NCBI GenBank assembly: GCA_904501935.1
Contig: CAJGDA010000001.1
Coordinates: 1 to 32,875 of the forward strand
DNA from: an uncultured Methanobrevibacter sp.
GTDB lineage: Archaea; Methanobacteriota; Methanobacteria; Methanobacteriales; Methanobacteriaceae
Length of the DNA: 32,875 nucleotides
Direction of reading: 5' to 3'
Both the position numbers and the translations under genes were made by a program. The notes under the pieces were generated by a model. That model was not told where the DNA came from. It did not search any database and saw nothing but the letters and a program-made list of their open reading frames with translations. Every line of letters begins with the position of its first letter. Position 1 is the first letter of the stretch. Below are positions 1-7,994 of this stretch, in pieces.

Positions 1-410
1 CGAGGCCCAATTGACGGCAGCAATACGATTTCACCATCAAAGACAACATCATCAGCTATGGACAAGTAATGTTCATCTGGATAGTTTCCATCTGGACATC
101 TAGGATCAACTTCTAAAGGTTCAAGGCCTAACAATTGAGGTATATCAATGTTTGTGTGAATACCTGGAGCCAAAAATACAGGAAGCGCAATTATTTTATC
201 TAAATCTTCAACTTCTACCTTCAATATTTCAACAGCACCGGCAATAGTAGGTTCTGAAACCTTCATGTAACCTATTTCAGCAGCAATACCAGACTTGTTG
301 ATGAATTTTTCCTTAATTTCTTCGAATACTTCTTCTGCATAAGGCAAGGTACTTCCATGACTTACCAAAATTACAGCGGAACTATTTGATGACTTTGAAT
401 TTGTATCCAT
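1..410 (-). CDS. cfbA: Sirohydrochlorin cobalto/nickelochelatase CfbA (CbiX small type), 3' end cut off by window
   Basis: CfbA inserts Ni2+ (for coenzyme F430) or Co2+ (for cobamides) into sirohydrochlorin in the cytoplasm. The reverse strand gives 136 residues running off the window edge. The short archaeal family is about 130-145 aa, so only a few residues should be missing. The hallmark VSHGS lies at residues 16-20 (His18) and a second conserved His at about 85 in APGIHTNIDIP; these are the two metal-contacting histidines of the family. The ATG at 408-410 is preceded by GGAG with a 9-nt spacer, inside the end of the upstream DUF35 gene, giving a 29-bp overlap in another frame. The N-terminus is about eight residues longer and Ser-rich compared with typical members. 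Transcription and probably translation are coupled to the DUF35 gene. Family call is sure; the metal used in vivo cannot be read from sequence. Confidence 0.9.
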   Translation of the reverse strand, partial: MDTNSKSSNSSAVILVSHGSTLPYAEEVFEEIKEKFINKSGIAAEIGYMKVSEPTIAGAVEILKVEVEDLDKIIALPVFLAPGIHTNIDIPQLLGLEPLEVDPRCPDGNYPDEHYLSIADDVVFDGEIVLLPSIGP

Positions 411-780
411 ATGAAATAACTCCGTCTTCTCCATCTTCTCTTACTCTTCTGAATACCATCTCTACATCGTCACCGATTTCGAGAGCATCAACATCACAAT
501 CAACGAGTTGTGTGGTCAATTTTGCACCTTCTTCAAGCTCAATTACAGCAACAGCGTATGGAGCTGATTTTTTAAAATCATCGGGTGCTGATCTAATTAC
601 TGAAAAAGTATGAATTTTTCCTTTTCCTGAAAATCGGAAAGGTTCAAGGTCTCCTTTTCTTCTACAATTAGGACAAACTACACGGGATGGAAAAAACAAT
701 TCACCACAAGTGTTACATTTTGAACCTATAAGATTATATCTTTGTTGTATATGACGCCATGTTCTTACAGTATCTGACAT
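382..780 (-). CDS. DUF35-type Zn-ribbon/OB-fold protein
   Basis: This 132-aa protein has an N-terminal rubredoxin-like zinc ribbon with two CxxC knuckles (KCNTCG near residue 22, VCPNCR near residue 36) followed by an OB-fold (about 50-130). This is the DUF35 (OB_aCoA_assoc) layout. In archaea such proteins often bind acyl-CoA and bridge thiolase and HMG-CoA synthase in the mevalonate pathway, but no thiolase or HMG-CoA synthase is visible next to this copy. It is the first gene of a leftward unit, with GGAGGATTCAC directly before the ATG at 780, and its 3' end overlaps cfbA. The CoA-shuttle role is inferred from the family. The neighbour cfbA does not explain it. Confidence 0.85.
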   Translation of the reverse strand: MSDTVRTWRHIQQRYNLIGSKCNTCGELFFPSRVVCPNCRRKGDLEPFRFSGKGKIHTFSVIRSAPDDFKKSAPYAVAVIELEEGAKLTTQLVDCDVDALEIGDDVEMVFRRVREDGEDGVISYGYKFKVIK

Positions 781-921
781 GTGAATCCTCCATATATTTT
801 CTAATAAGTATAATTTATCTAAAATAATATAAATAACTATTTTTTTTATTACTATTTTAGCTGAAATTCAAAAAAAATATTACATAATTTCACAAAATCA
901 TACAGTCGCACTTCAACAATC

Positions 922-952
922 AACTTATAAAATCATCCCTAAATTTTTAAAA
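922..952 (+). promoter_or_regulatory. Candidate archaeal promoter of the pilin-like pair
   Basis: CTTATAAA at 924-931 sits about 22-29 nt before the ATG at 953 and no Shine-Dalgarno sequence precedes that ATG. The mRNA is therefore probably leaderless or nearly so. Spacing-based inference only. Confidence 0.4.
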
Positions 953-1879
953 ATGAAAATCGACTCAAAAGGAAATATGATTGTAGGTACAACTGCCATT
1001 TTAATTGTAGCATTGCTATTTATTTGCATTTTTGTTGTAAGTTCAATAAATATGATTGAAAACAAAAATACTGATTTTAAAGCAAATGACAATTTCAAAT
1101 ATATAATTGATGACTATAGCGCCAACTTGGAAGTTCACGGACGAAGTGCAATAGATAAAGCTACCTCAAAAGTTTATAATGGTTTGCCTATCTTAAACAG
1201 CAGAAATCAAATCAAAAACAACTTGAATGACATTTTAGATGAAAAAAACGAAGAATATAACAAAAAATACGGAGTAAAAATAACATCTGAAACACTTTCA
1301 GTCGAAAATACAGAATCGCCTTGGAAAATCCTATTTAAAGTTAGATTAAATGTTGAAAAAGATGGTGAAAATTTTTCTAAAATCATTGAAAAAAACACAT
1401 CGATTGAAGGTTTGCGAGACCCATTGCCAATTGCAAAACTAACTGTATTGTCTGGAATCTTAACATATGATAATCAAATCCACTATAAAACTGCATTATC
1501 AGCTTACATGGTTTTGCATAATTTAAAATCTCCTGAATCATACATAGAAGCAACAGCTCCCCTCATTATACGAAAATGTCCATATGATCCATACATTCAC
1601 CATGGCGATGAGGGAGTATTGGATGATTGTCTTAAAAATGGATACTTTCATGAAAGTGCTGACGGAAGCTGCTATTTATGCAGACTGGAAGGTAAAGGAA
1701 AGTGTCCGCATTATGGGTTTGAAGTATTCATTCAAACACACACACCACTTAAAAATGAGTCATTATCTTGTTCTGACCATGTAGTTTTTGCTGACCATTA
1801 TAATGGTGAAAAGATTGACTCTGATGATATGAATAGCTTAATTTTAGATTCTTCTCATAGAAAAAAATACGGGTTGTGA
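953..1879 (+). CDS. Membrane-anchored, Cys-rich secreted protein with pilin-like N-terminus
   Basis: I do not recognise a named family. The 308-aa product begins MKIDSKGNMIVG, followed by one hydrophobic segment (about residues 9-31). This resembles an archaeal class III (type IV pilin-like) signal in which cleavage would follow Lys-Gly. The Glu normally found at +5 after cleavage is absent here (Gly instead), so processing is uncertain. The rest should lie outside the membrane. A Cys/His-rich stretch (about residues 205-275) holds RKCPYDPYIHHGD, CYLC, GKCPHYGFE and SCSDH, suggesting disulfides or a bound metal. It shares a 4-nt overlap (GTGA) with the next gene, whose product starts in parallel fashion (MKMDNRG), so the two are probably made together and may pair as minor pilins or surface proteins. 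Function is inference. Confidence 0.7.
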   Translation: MKIDSKGNMIVGTTAILIVALLFICIFVVSSINMIENKNTDFKANDNFKYIIDDYSANLEVHGRSAIDKATSKVYNGLPILNSRNQIKNNLNDILDEKNEEYNKKYGVKITSETLSVENTESPWKILFKVRLNVEKDGENFSKIIEKNTSIEGLRDPLPIAKLTVLSGILTYDNQIHYKTALSAYMVLHNLKSPESYIEATAPLIIRKCPYDPYIHHGDEGVLDDCLKNGYFHESADGSCYLCRLEGKGKCPHYGFEVFIQTHTPLKNESLSCSDHVVFADHYNGEKIDSDDMNSLILDSSHRKKYGL

Positions 1880-2730
1880 AAATGGACAATAGAGGAAGCA
1901 GTACAATAGAAATTGGAATTGTCTTAATAATAATTTTGTTGATAATCGGAGTATCATTAACATCATTTGAAAATACAACCAATAAAATTGTTGATTTACA
2001 GGAAAAAGAAAATATGGAGATACAGGCTTCAGAATTTGTTGACAATTTGATAAACAATCCTGGAGTGCCTAAAAGCTGGCATGAATCAGGCAGGGGAACG
2101 CCGGGATTGGCCATAATTAATGAAGGTGGGGAAATTATACCTAACAGTGTTTCATACTCAAAATTTATCGCTCTTGGTAAAAACTATAAAAAGCTTGTCG
2201 ATGAAAAATCATTCAATTCAAAAATTAAAACGTCGATGGAAATAATACCACAAAATAGTACTATTTCAAGTGTAAAAATTGGTTCAAGTGACTATGTAAA
2301 TAATGTATTTGTTGTGAATAGATTAATAAAATGCGACTTCTACAAAAAATATGTAATGAAAGATTTTGAAAATGAAGGAAAATGCAATCGTGAGCATGAC
2401 CAAGGTTCACATTCCTGCAATTACTTTAAGGTCTTTAAAGAAAACGTTGAACAGTCAGATTACTATCTGCTTGTTGATGATAATGCTAAATACCTCGTTG
2501 ATACGACAATTTTTAAAGGAAAACATTGGCAAAAATCATCTGATGCAATTTATTTAAATGATAAAATTGATTTCTACAACAACACAAGTGCTATCGTGTT
2601 CATTCACTTCGATAAACCACACGCAAAGGCTCTATTGGTTAGCGTTCCTAAAAATTTTGACAAAAACAAGATAGAATATGATTTCTTCAGAACAAATGAA
2701 TGTAAATTGATAGTAAAATCTTGGCACTAA
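1876..2730 (+). CDS. Type IV pilin-like protein with class III signal peptide
   Basis: This 284-aa protein starts MKMDNRGSSTIEIGIVLIIIL. Arg-Gly followed by Ser at +1 and Glu at +5 before a hydrophobic stretch is the classical archaeal prepilin peptidase (PibD/EppA) site. A motif near residue 60, GVPKSWHESGRGTPGLA, resembles the G-x-P-x-x-W...GLA element of archaeal pilin-like proteins. Cysteines cluster around residues 153-182 (KCDFYKKY, GKCNREHD, HSCNYF), with one near the C-terminus. GTG at 1876 is kept as start because it mirrors the partner's MKIDSKG; an ATG at 1882 is the alternative. The 3' end overlaps the convergent transporter gene by 4 nt (CTAA supplies TAA on one strand and TAG on the other). 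A role in an adhesive pilus or surface complex is inferred. Confidence 0.7.
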   Translation: MKMDNRGSSTIEIGIVLIIILLIIGVSLTSFENTTNKIVDLQEKENMEIQASEFVDNLINNPGVPKSWHESGRGTPGLAIINEGGEIIPNSVSYSKFIALGKNYKKLVDEKSFNSKIKTSMEIIPQNSTISSVKIGSSDYVNNVFVVNRLIKCDFYKKYVMKDFENEGKCNREHDQGSHSCNYFKVFKENVEQSDYYLLVDDNAKYLVDTTIFKGKHWQKSSDAIYLNDKIDFYNNTSAIVFIHFDKPHAKALLVSVPKNFDKNKIEYDFFRTNECKLIVKSWH

Positions 2731-3998
2731 AACAAAGTACCTAATATAAGCAGGGATACTGAAATTAAAATCAGACTGGAAATTGAATCTGTTACGCTTG
2801 TTGAAATTGGAATAACAATATTATCTGGGTCAAAATTATGATTATAGGAAGTTGTTGAAATATAATAGACAACAAATGCCATTATTGTAACCAAAATTAA
2901 TCCTGATAATGTACTAATAGGAATAATCCTATCAAATCCAACACCAACTGTATCAAATGCTATAGATGACACCTCTGCAAGTATACCAATAAACGGATAA
3001 ACTATAATAGCTAAAATAAAGCAGATTACAAAATTATGAAGTGCTTCACCTTCCGGTTTGGCTAATGGTTCCACTAACCCTGAATGCAATCCTGATGATA
3101 GTCTTGCTCCTAAAATACTAATCAAACTTCCGCTTTCACCTGAAAATAGTGGAACTAATGTCAATAAACTAGGATTTGTCAGTAATGTTTCAACTGAACT
3201 GTTTAAAATTCCACCTGCTGAACCTCCTAAAAAGGAACATAAAAGCAAAATCGGTGTAGATTGCTTTAAAATAGTTCTTGTCTCATCTGACAAGCGATAA
3301 CAATGAATAAAACTTATCAATACTCCAACTACAATAACAACTAGCACAATATATTTTACAATGATATTTACATCTAATAAATTCAATATAAAAGTTGATG
3401 CAATAATAGCGGGCAATGTAAACAAGTCTCCAAAAGCTGCAATAATTGGGCTTGTGATATTATCCGGATCCCAACCATGCTCAAAACTTTTAAATGAAAC
3501 AAACATTGTTATAGGGAGCATTATTAAGTTAGAAATAATGCCTGCTATTGTACAAATCAATACAAAATCAATTACAGACATTGATGGTGAATTTAACAAT
3601 ATACAGAATATTTTAGCCACTATTCCTAAAAATATTGATAAAACAAGAGTTAAAACAAATGATGAAAATATATTGTTGTTTAAATCATCTGAAAATCCAA
3701 ATTCTGGAGATATTAAACCAATATGTAAACTAGAGGATAGCCTTGATGCAAATGATCCAAAAATATTTCCTCTCATGCCAATAGCTCCAGGAATAACTAC
3801 TAGAAGCCCCGGGAATGTTTCGAGGAAAAATGTCATTTTACCTAAGATAATACCAGCTATCAAATCTCCAATTGCACAAATTAAAAGAGCAATTAATCCC
3901 TCTTTGATAATATAGCTGCGTTCAGCGTAAAACTCTGAGAACGCTTGAGTAGATAGTGAACTGCGAATCTTCTTCTGTTTGTCTTTCACACATATCAC
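2727..3998 (-). CDS. MgtE/SLC41-type divalent cation transporter, duplicated membrane domain
   Basis: The 423-aa protein is almost wholly membrane-embedded and contains two tandem copies of the MgtE integral membrane domain. The paired family signatures are visible: PGAIGMRGNIFGSFASRLSS in the first half and SGESGSLISILGARLSSGLH in the second, plus HGWDPDNIT and HNFDPDNIVIP. The cytosolic N-domain and CBS domains of bacterial MgtE are absent, as in eukaryotic SLC41 and many archaeal members. Members move Mg2+ and can carry Co2+ or other divalent ions. The start is probably GTG (3998, or 3989); no good ATG exists in frame. It is the last gene of a leftward unit behind a PhoU/TrkA-C gene (25-nt gap) and cbiH, so Co2+ as well as Mg2+ is a reasonable substrate guess. 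Specificity is inference. Confidence 0.85.
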   Translation of the reverse strand: MICVKDKQKKIRSSLSTQAFSEFYAERSYIIKEGLIALLICAIGDLIAGIILGKMTFFLETFPGLLVVIPGAIGMRGNIFGSFASRLSSSLHIGLISPEFGFSDDLNNNIFSSFVLTLVLSIFLGIVAKIFCILLNSPSMSVIDFVLICTIAGIISNLIMLPITMFVSFKSFEHGWDPDNITSPIIAAFGDLFTLPAIIASTFILNLLDVNIIVKYIVLVVIVVGVLISFIHCYRLSDETRTILKQSTPILLLCSFLGGSAGGILNSSVETLLTNPSLLTLVPLFSGESGSLISILGARLSSGLHSGLVEPLAKPEGEALHNFVICFILAIIVYPFIGILAEVSSIAFDTVGVGFDRIIPISTLSGLILVTIMAFVVYYISTTSYNHNFDPDNIVIPISTSVTDSISSLILISVSLLILGTLF

Positions 3999-4023
3999 TA
4001 CCCATAATCATTTTTTTCACAAC

Positions 4024-4623
4024 CTAATCTTCGTCTTCTAATTCTTCTGGAATATCATCTAATGAACAAGCTCCGGATGCCAATTTTTCAAGTAAATCTG
4101 CACCTTCATCTGTTCCTTTTAAAATTAATGTATCACCAGGCAAAAGTGTAGTGTTCTTATCAGGCCCATAAATCCAGGATGAACCTCTTCTTATTGAAAT
4201 TACTCTCATACCTGTACGGTTTACTAAAAGTAAATCTCCTAATGTATTGTTAGCAAGTTCTGATGATTCATCAACAATCACTCTAGCAATACTTTTATCT
4301 GATTCTTCCATCACCATTTTAAATACAGGATGTGGTTTAAAACCAGTTATAACTAAATCAGCCAAATCTTTTGCTGCATTAGCCATACTTTCAGTTGCTT
4401 CTGCAATCTCAAGCAAAGCAGTTAATTTTTCAGCATCTTCATATGACCTAGCCGCTACTAATGATTCCTTTTTGATTTCATAATTCATTGCATTAACTTC
4501 ATTTTCTAATGTAAGCACTTCTTCTGCAGCAGTTTTACTATTAAATAACACAGCAGAGTATGCTAAATCAACCATCAGTTCCGACATGTTTTTCATTTCT
4601 ATTAAAAGATTTTTAATTGACAA
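4024..4623 (-). CDS. PhoU-like plus TrkA-C (RCK_C) regulatory protein
   Basis: A 199-aa cytoplasmic protein. Residues about 1-110 form a helical PhoU-like half (MKNMSELMVDLAYSAVLF, ALLEIAEATESMANAAKDLADL). Residues about 115-190 form a TrkA-C domain (GLKPHP-like GFKPHP, then VISIRRGSSWIYGP and LLPGDTLILKG). The pair is known beside ion channels and transporters, where TrkA-C binds a small ligand and gates the partner. The start is a TTG at 4621-4623, chosen because GAGGT (4631-4635) stands 7 nt before it; that site overlaps the cbiH stop codon. With 10 nt to cbiH and 25 nt to the MgtE-like gene it is evidently co-transcribed, and most likely regulates that transporter. Confidence 0.85.
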   Translation of the reverse strand: MSIKNLLIEMKNMSELMVDLAYSAVLFNSKTAAEEVLTLENEVNAMNYEIKKESLVAARSYEDAEKLTALLEIAEATESMANAAKDLADLVITGFKPHPVFKMVMEESDKSIARVIVDESSELANNTLGDLLLVNRTGMRVISIRRGSSWIYGPDKNTTLLPGDTLILKGTDEGADLLEKLASGACSLDDIPEELEDED

Positions 4624-4633
4624 TTAAATTACC

Positions 4634-5707
4634 TCATAAGTCATTTGGATTAACATGCAATAAACATGCTTTTCTAAGTTTCAATAATGTTTTTTTCTTT
4701 GATTTTAAATCGTCGACCTCTTCTAAAATGTTTTCTAAAGGTTCTCTTAAACACTCAACTGCCTCTTTTGAATGCAGCCACATGCATTCTTTGCAGTTCC
4801 AAACATTCTTGCCTTTAATCCAAGATCCACCAGTTGTTGAATCTCCACAAGGATAAAACGGACAATAGCAGAAATCACAATATTGTCCATCATAATGACA
4901 AGGATAAAATTCGCATTCACGGTTCGGACCATGGCCCACTTCACCGTTCAAGAATTTTTCATAATGATTTCGTGATAATTCATGGATATCTGACCTTATA
5001 ACATATCCTCTCGGTGTTACAAGCTTATCATCCTGAACGTAAGTCAGATCGTTTCCAACAATCAATGTGCAAGACATGTTGACAATGTCTTCAGTCAAGT
5101 CCTTAATCTTTACGATTGTAGTTTTAGGCGGTTCATATGTACTATCAACAATACCTATTAAAGCATCTTCACCTTTAATATCTAAAACTGCTTGTTTAAA
5201 TCTTCTAAATGGTTCTTTACGGGTTTTACTAATAGGATTATATATTGCAACGATTAAATTAGCTTCAAGTGCATATCTTAATTTTTTCTCAATTTCGGAT
5301 AATGGAGTCAAAATATTGCTTAGGCTGATAGCTGCAAAATCATGCAAAGGAGCTCCTAAATGAGCTGATGCATAATTCAATGCAGAAACTCCAGGATAAA
5401 CTTTAACTTCAACACCGTCATATTTACTTACGATTTGATATAATACATTAGCCATTCCAAAGACACCCGGGTCACCTGAACTGATTAATGAAACGGTTTT
5501 GCCTTCAAGGCTTTTTTGAATAGCAAATTCTGCCCTAGCTATTTCATCACCCATGCCCTTTTTAACAATTTCCTTATCGGAAATCAAATCCTCAATTTGG
5601 TTAATATACTTTTTATAACCTATTATGACATCAGACTCTTCAATAGCTTTTAAAGCACCTAAAGTCATATTTTCTCTATTTTGACCTATTCCTATTACAT
5701 TAATCAT
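4634..5707 (-). CDS. cbiH: Cobalt-precorrin-3B C17-methyltransferase CbiH with C-terminal Cys-rich domain
   Basis: Residues 1 to about 240 are a tetrapyrrole (SAM-dependent) methylase of the CbiH/CobJ type: start MINVIGIGQ, the loop SSGDPGVFGMANVLYQI, VYPGVSALNYASAHLGAPLHDFAAISLS, AIYNPISKTR, and TLIVGNDLTYV. It methylates C17 and contracts the ring during anaerobic cobamide synthesis. CbiH alone is about 240 aa. Here a roughly 115-residue tail carries nine cysteines between about 270 and 325 (RECEFYPCHYDGQYCDFCYC, PFYPCGDS, WNCKECMW, VECL), matching the small Cys-rich domain found in archaea and suggesting a metal or Fe-S site. Its stop overlaps the ribosome binding site of the downstream PhoU/TrkA-C gene, and its start lies 4 nt after the upstream gene. 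The methylase call is firm; the tail's job is unknown. Confidence 0.92.
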   Translation of the reverse strand: MINVIGIGQNRENMTLGALKAIEESDVIIGYKKYINQIEDLISDKEIVKKGMGDEIARAEFAIQKSLEGKTVSLISSGDPGVFGMANVLYQIVSKYDGVEVKVYPGVSALNYASAHLGAPLHDFAAISLSNILTPLSEIEKKLRYALEANLIVAIYNPISKTRKEPFRRFKQAVLDIKGEDALIGIVDSTYEPPKTTIVKIKDLTEDIVNMSCTLIVGNDLTYVQDDKLVTPRGYVIRSDIHELSRNHYEKFLNGEVGHGPNRECEFYPCHYDGQYCDFCYCPFYPCGDSTTGGSWIKGKNVWNCKECMWLHSKEAVECLREPLENILEEVDDLKSKKKTLLKLRKACLLHVNPNDL

Positions 5708-5711
5708 ATTA

Positions 5712-6212
5712 TCACTGGTATAATTTTAAAACTGAAGTTATAGTAATTGAATTAAGATTTACCCTTAATCCGCTTCCTTTAAAAGTGGCATCGCCTGCTG
5801 CAATAATCTTATAGGAAGGATCTTGACTAATAACAATTTGTCCAGAAGTTGAATTTGGTGAAGCGTAACCTAAAGCTTCAATAGAAACTGTTATGTTCTC
5901 ATTACCTGTGTCATCGCGAGTGGTAACATTCATAGACTCAACATTAACACCATCAACCTTCGATAGATTCTCCAGCTGCATCGCAACATCTTTCTTATTG
6001 CTTATGGTAACCGGAGTTGGATCTTTAATTAAAGCGTCATTAACTTTTTCAGGGTTAAAAAAGTTAGTGATTTTATCTATCTGCATATCTATTAGCCCCT
6101 GAACATTCGGAGCTTCAGCGGTAACAATTGTATATGAACTAAAGAGTCCTACTTCAAAAAATACAACAAATAATATTATAATTAAAATAATTCTAATATA
6201 TTTATTCGCCAT
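5712..6212 (-). CDS. Membrane-anchored protein of unknown function, first gene of the cbiH operon
   Basis: Not recognised as a named family. The 166-aa product has one hydrophobic N-terminal segment (residues about 7-28) followed by a predicted extracellular part without cysteines, rich in beta-forming residues and ending TITSVLKLYQ. TIVTAEAPNVQGLIDMQIDKI looks like the start of a folded secreted domain. It is separated from cbiH by 4 nt and is the promoter-proximal gene of the unit. TTGTGATAAC just before the ATG offers a weak GTGAT-type ribosome binding site. A sensor, substrate-binding or anchoring role for the metal/cobamide operon would be pure guesswork. Confidence 0.75.
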   Translation of the reverse strand: MANKYIRIILIIILFVVFFEVGLFSSYTIVTAEAPNVQGLIDMQIDKITNFFNPEKVNDALIKDPTPVTISNKKDVAMQLENLSKVDGVNVESMNVTTRDDTGNENITVSIEALGYASPNSTSGQIVISQDPSYKIIAAGDATFKGSGLRVNLNSITITSVLKLYQ

Positions 6213-6351
6213 GTTATCACAATCATTATCTTATAATATGATAATTTCTATTGTTAATATATAATAAAGATAACTAAATTTCAAACAAAAATCAATTTTA
6301 AAAAATAAAATTCTCAAAGTTTATTAACGTAGAAAATAAAAAAATTAATTA
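6213..6351. promoter_or_regulatory. Divergent promoter region between the cbiH operon and polB
   Basis: 139 bp of AT-rich DNA between divergently read genes. Leftward TATA-like sequence lies at about 6257-6266 (TAATATATAA). Rightward TTTATTAA lies near 6319-6326, about 26-33 nt before the polB ATG, which has no Shine-Dalgarno sequence, so polB mRNA is probably nearly leaderless. An imperfect inverted repeat ATTATC...GATAAT lies at 6224-6246. No cobalamin riboswitch is visible. Confidence 0.4.
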
Positions 6352-7983
6352 ATGTCAACTAGTAAAATTCTATTGAAATTTGCAAAAAAAGGAATCAACC
6401 TATCACCTGAAGCTTATAATAGGGTTATTAATGCTGAAAATCCAATTGATTTTGCATCTTCACTAATAGTTAAACTAAAAAGTGATAAATTCACTTCGAA
6501 GGATTTAGTTTCCGTTAGCGGTGAAATGGTTGATGAAATTACAGGTACTAAAAAAGAAAAGACAGACGACATAAAAGTTACACCCGATGAAACACCACTA
6601 ACCGAATTAGAAGATCCAAAAAAGGAAGTATCCCCAATTGAAGAATTGAAAAAAGATAGTGACAAGCAGGAAAAACATGTAAATGAAGAAATATTAAAAG
6701 CTTCTGAAACTGTTGAGGATACTAAAATTAAATTCAAAAGAAATGAAAAGAAGACCAACGTCAAATATGACTTTAAAATCCTGCAGGACACTTCCAAAAA
6801 ATCATACACAAGCGGGGAACTTGAAAACCTCATCGCTTATTTCAAAAGCAGATATGAAAAGCTTGCCAATATACTACAAAAAAGACCTGAGCTCAGGAAT
6901 TTCACAAAAATAGCTGATATTGACGATTCACAAGAAAACTTAACCCTAATTTTAATGGTCCGTGAAATCAGAACAAGTAAAAACGGTCATAAAATCGTTG
7001 AATTTGAAGATGATACCGGAAGCATTTCAATATTATTCACAAACAAAAACGAAGAATTATTTGCTGATGCTGAAAAACTCGTGAAGGATGAGGTTGTCGG
7101 CGTCATTGCAAACAAAAGTAACGATTCAAACTTTGCATTCGGTCAGCAAATTATCTATCCAGGCGTTTTAAGAATTCCTGAAAAGGAAATGGACTTTGGA
7201 ATTGTATTTTTATCAGACGTTCACATTGGAAGCTTGACATTTCTAGAAGATGCATTCCAAAGATTTATTGATTGGATCAACTGTGAATATGGTTCAGAAG
7301 ATCAAAGAAGAGTAGCCGAAGATGTCAAATATCTCATCATAGGCGGGGATATAGTAGACGGAATAGGCGTATATCCAAATCAGGAAAAAGAACTGGCAAT
7401 TAAAGACATAACACAACAATACAATGAAGCTGCCAAATTTTTAGGAAATATCAGAAGCGATATCAAAATTATCATTGCTCCTGGAAACCACGACGCATCT
7501 AGGGTGGCTGAACCACAACCGGCGGTGCCTCAAGAATATGCAAAAGCATTGTATGAACTCGACAATGTCGAATTTATTTCAAATCCGGGTGTCGTATCTC
7601 TTGATGGAATAAACGTTTTAATTTACCACGGCCGTAGTTTTGACGATCTTGTAATGGCTATTAAAGAATTTTCACATGAAAGAAACGACTTATTAATGGA
7701 AGAATTACTTAAAAAAAGACATTTAGCTCCAATTTATGGTGAAAGAACTCCTCTTGCATCAGAACTTGAAGATTATCTGGTGATTGAAGATATTCCTGAC
7801 GTCTTCCACACCGGCCATGTCCACATTAATACATACAGGAAATTCAAAGGAATTCATTTAATCAACTCAGGTACTTTTCAGACACAGACAGAATTCCAAA
7901 AGATTTACAACATTGAACCGACACCTGCTGAAGTTCCTGTTCTTCATAAAGGAAAATATAAACATTTCAAATTTATTGAATGA
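6352..7983 (+). CDS. polB: D-family DNA polymerase small subunit (DP1), 3'-5' exonuclease
   Basis: DP1 is the proofreading subunit of the euryarchaeal replicative polymerase PolD, working with DP2. The 543-aa protein has a charged, variable N-terminal part (1-140), an OB-fold around 190-260, and an Mre11-like calcineurin phosphoesterase domain. All metal-binding motifs are present: SDVHIGS (Asp289, His291), GGDIVDG, APGNHDASR, YHGRSFDD and TGHVHINT. The exonuclease site is therefore intact. It lies about 4 kb from the predicted origin, consistent with replication genes clustering there. The next gene begins within its stop region, so the two are probably co-transcribed. DP2 is not in the window. 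Confidence 0.95.
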   Translation: MSTSKILLKFAKKGINLSPEAYNRVINAENPIDFASSLIVKLKSDKFTSKDLVSVSGEMVDEITGTKKEKTDDIKVTPDETPLTELEDPKKEVSPIEELKKDSDKQEKHVNEEILKASETVEDTKIKFKRNEKKTNVKYDFKILQDTSKKSYTSGELENLIAYFKSRYEKLANILQKRPELRNFTKIADIDDSQENLTLILMVREIRTSKNGHKIVEFEDDTGSISILFTNKNEELFADAEKLVKDEVVGVIANKSNDSNFAFGQQIIYPGVLRIPEKEMDFGIVFLSDVHIGSLTFLEDAFQRFIDWINCEYGSEDQRRVAEDVKYLIIGGDIVDGIGVYPNQEKELAIKDITQQYNEAAKFLGNIRSDIKIIIAPGNHDASRVAEPQPAVPQEYAKALYELDNVEFISNPGVVSLDGINVLIYHGRSFDDLVMAIKEFSHERNDLLMEELLKKRHLAPIYGERTPLASELEDYLVIEDIPDVFHTGHVHINTYRKFKGIHLINSGTFQTQTEFQKIYNIEPTPAEVPVLHKGKYKHFKFIE

Positions 7984-7994
7984 GGTCTTTTTAC

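Noticed and set aside
6213..6351. Cobalamin riboswitch upstream of the cbiH operon
   Set aside because: No B12-box or matching stem pattern found here or in the cbiB/DUF2299 gap (11198-11261).
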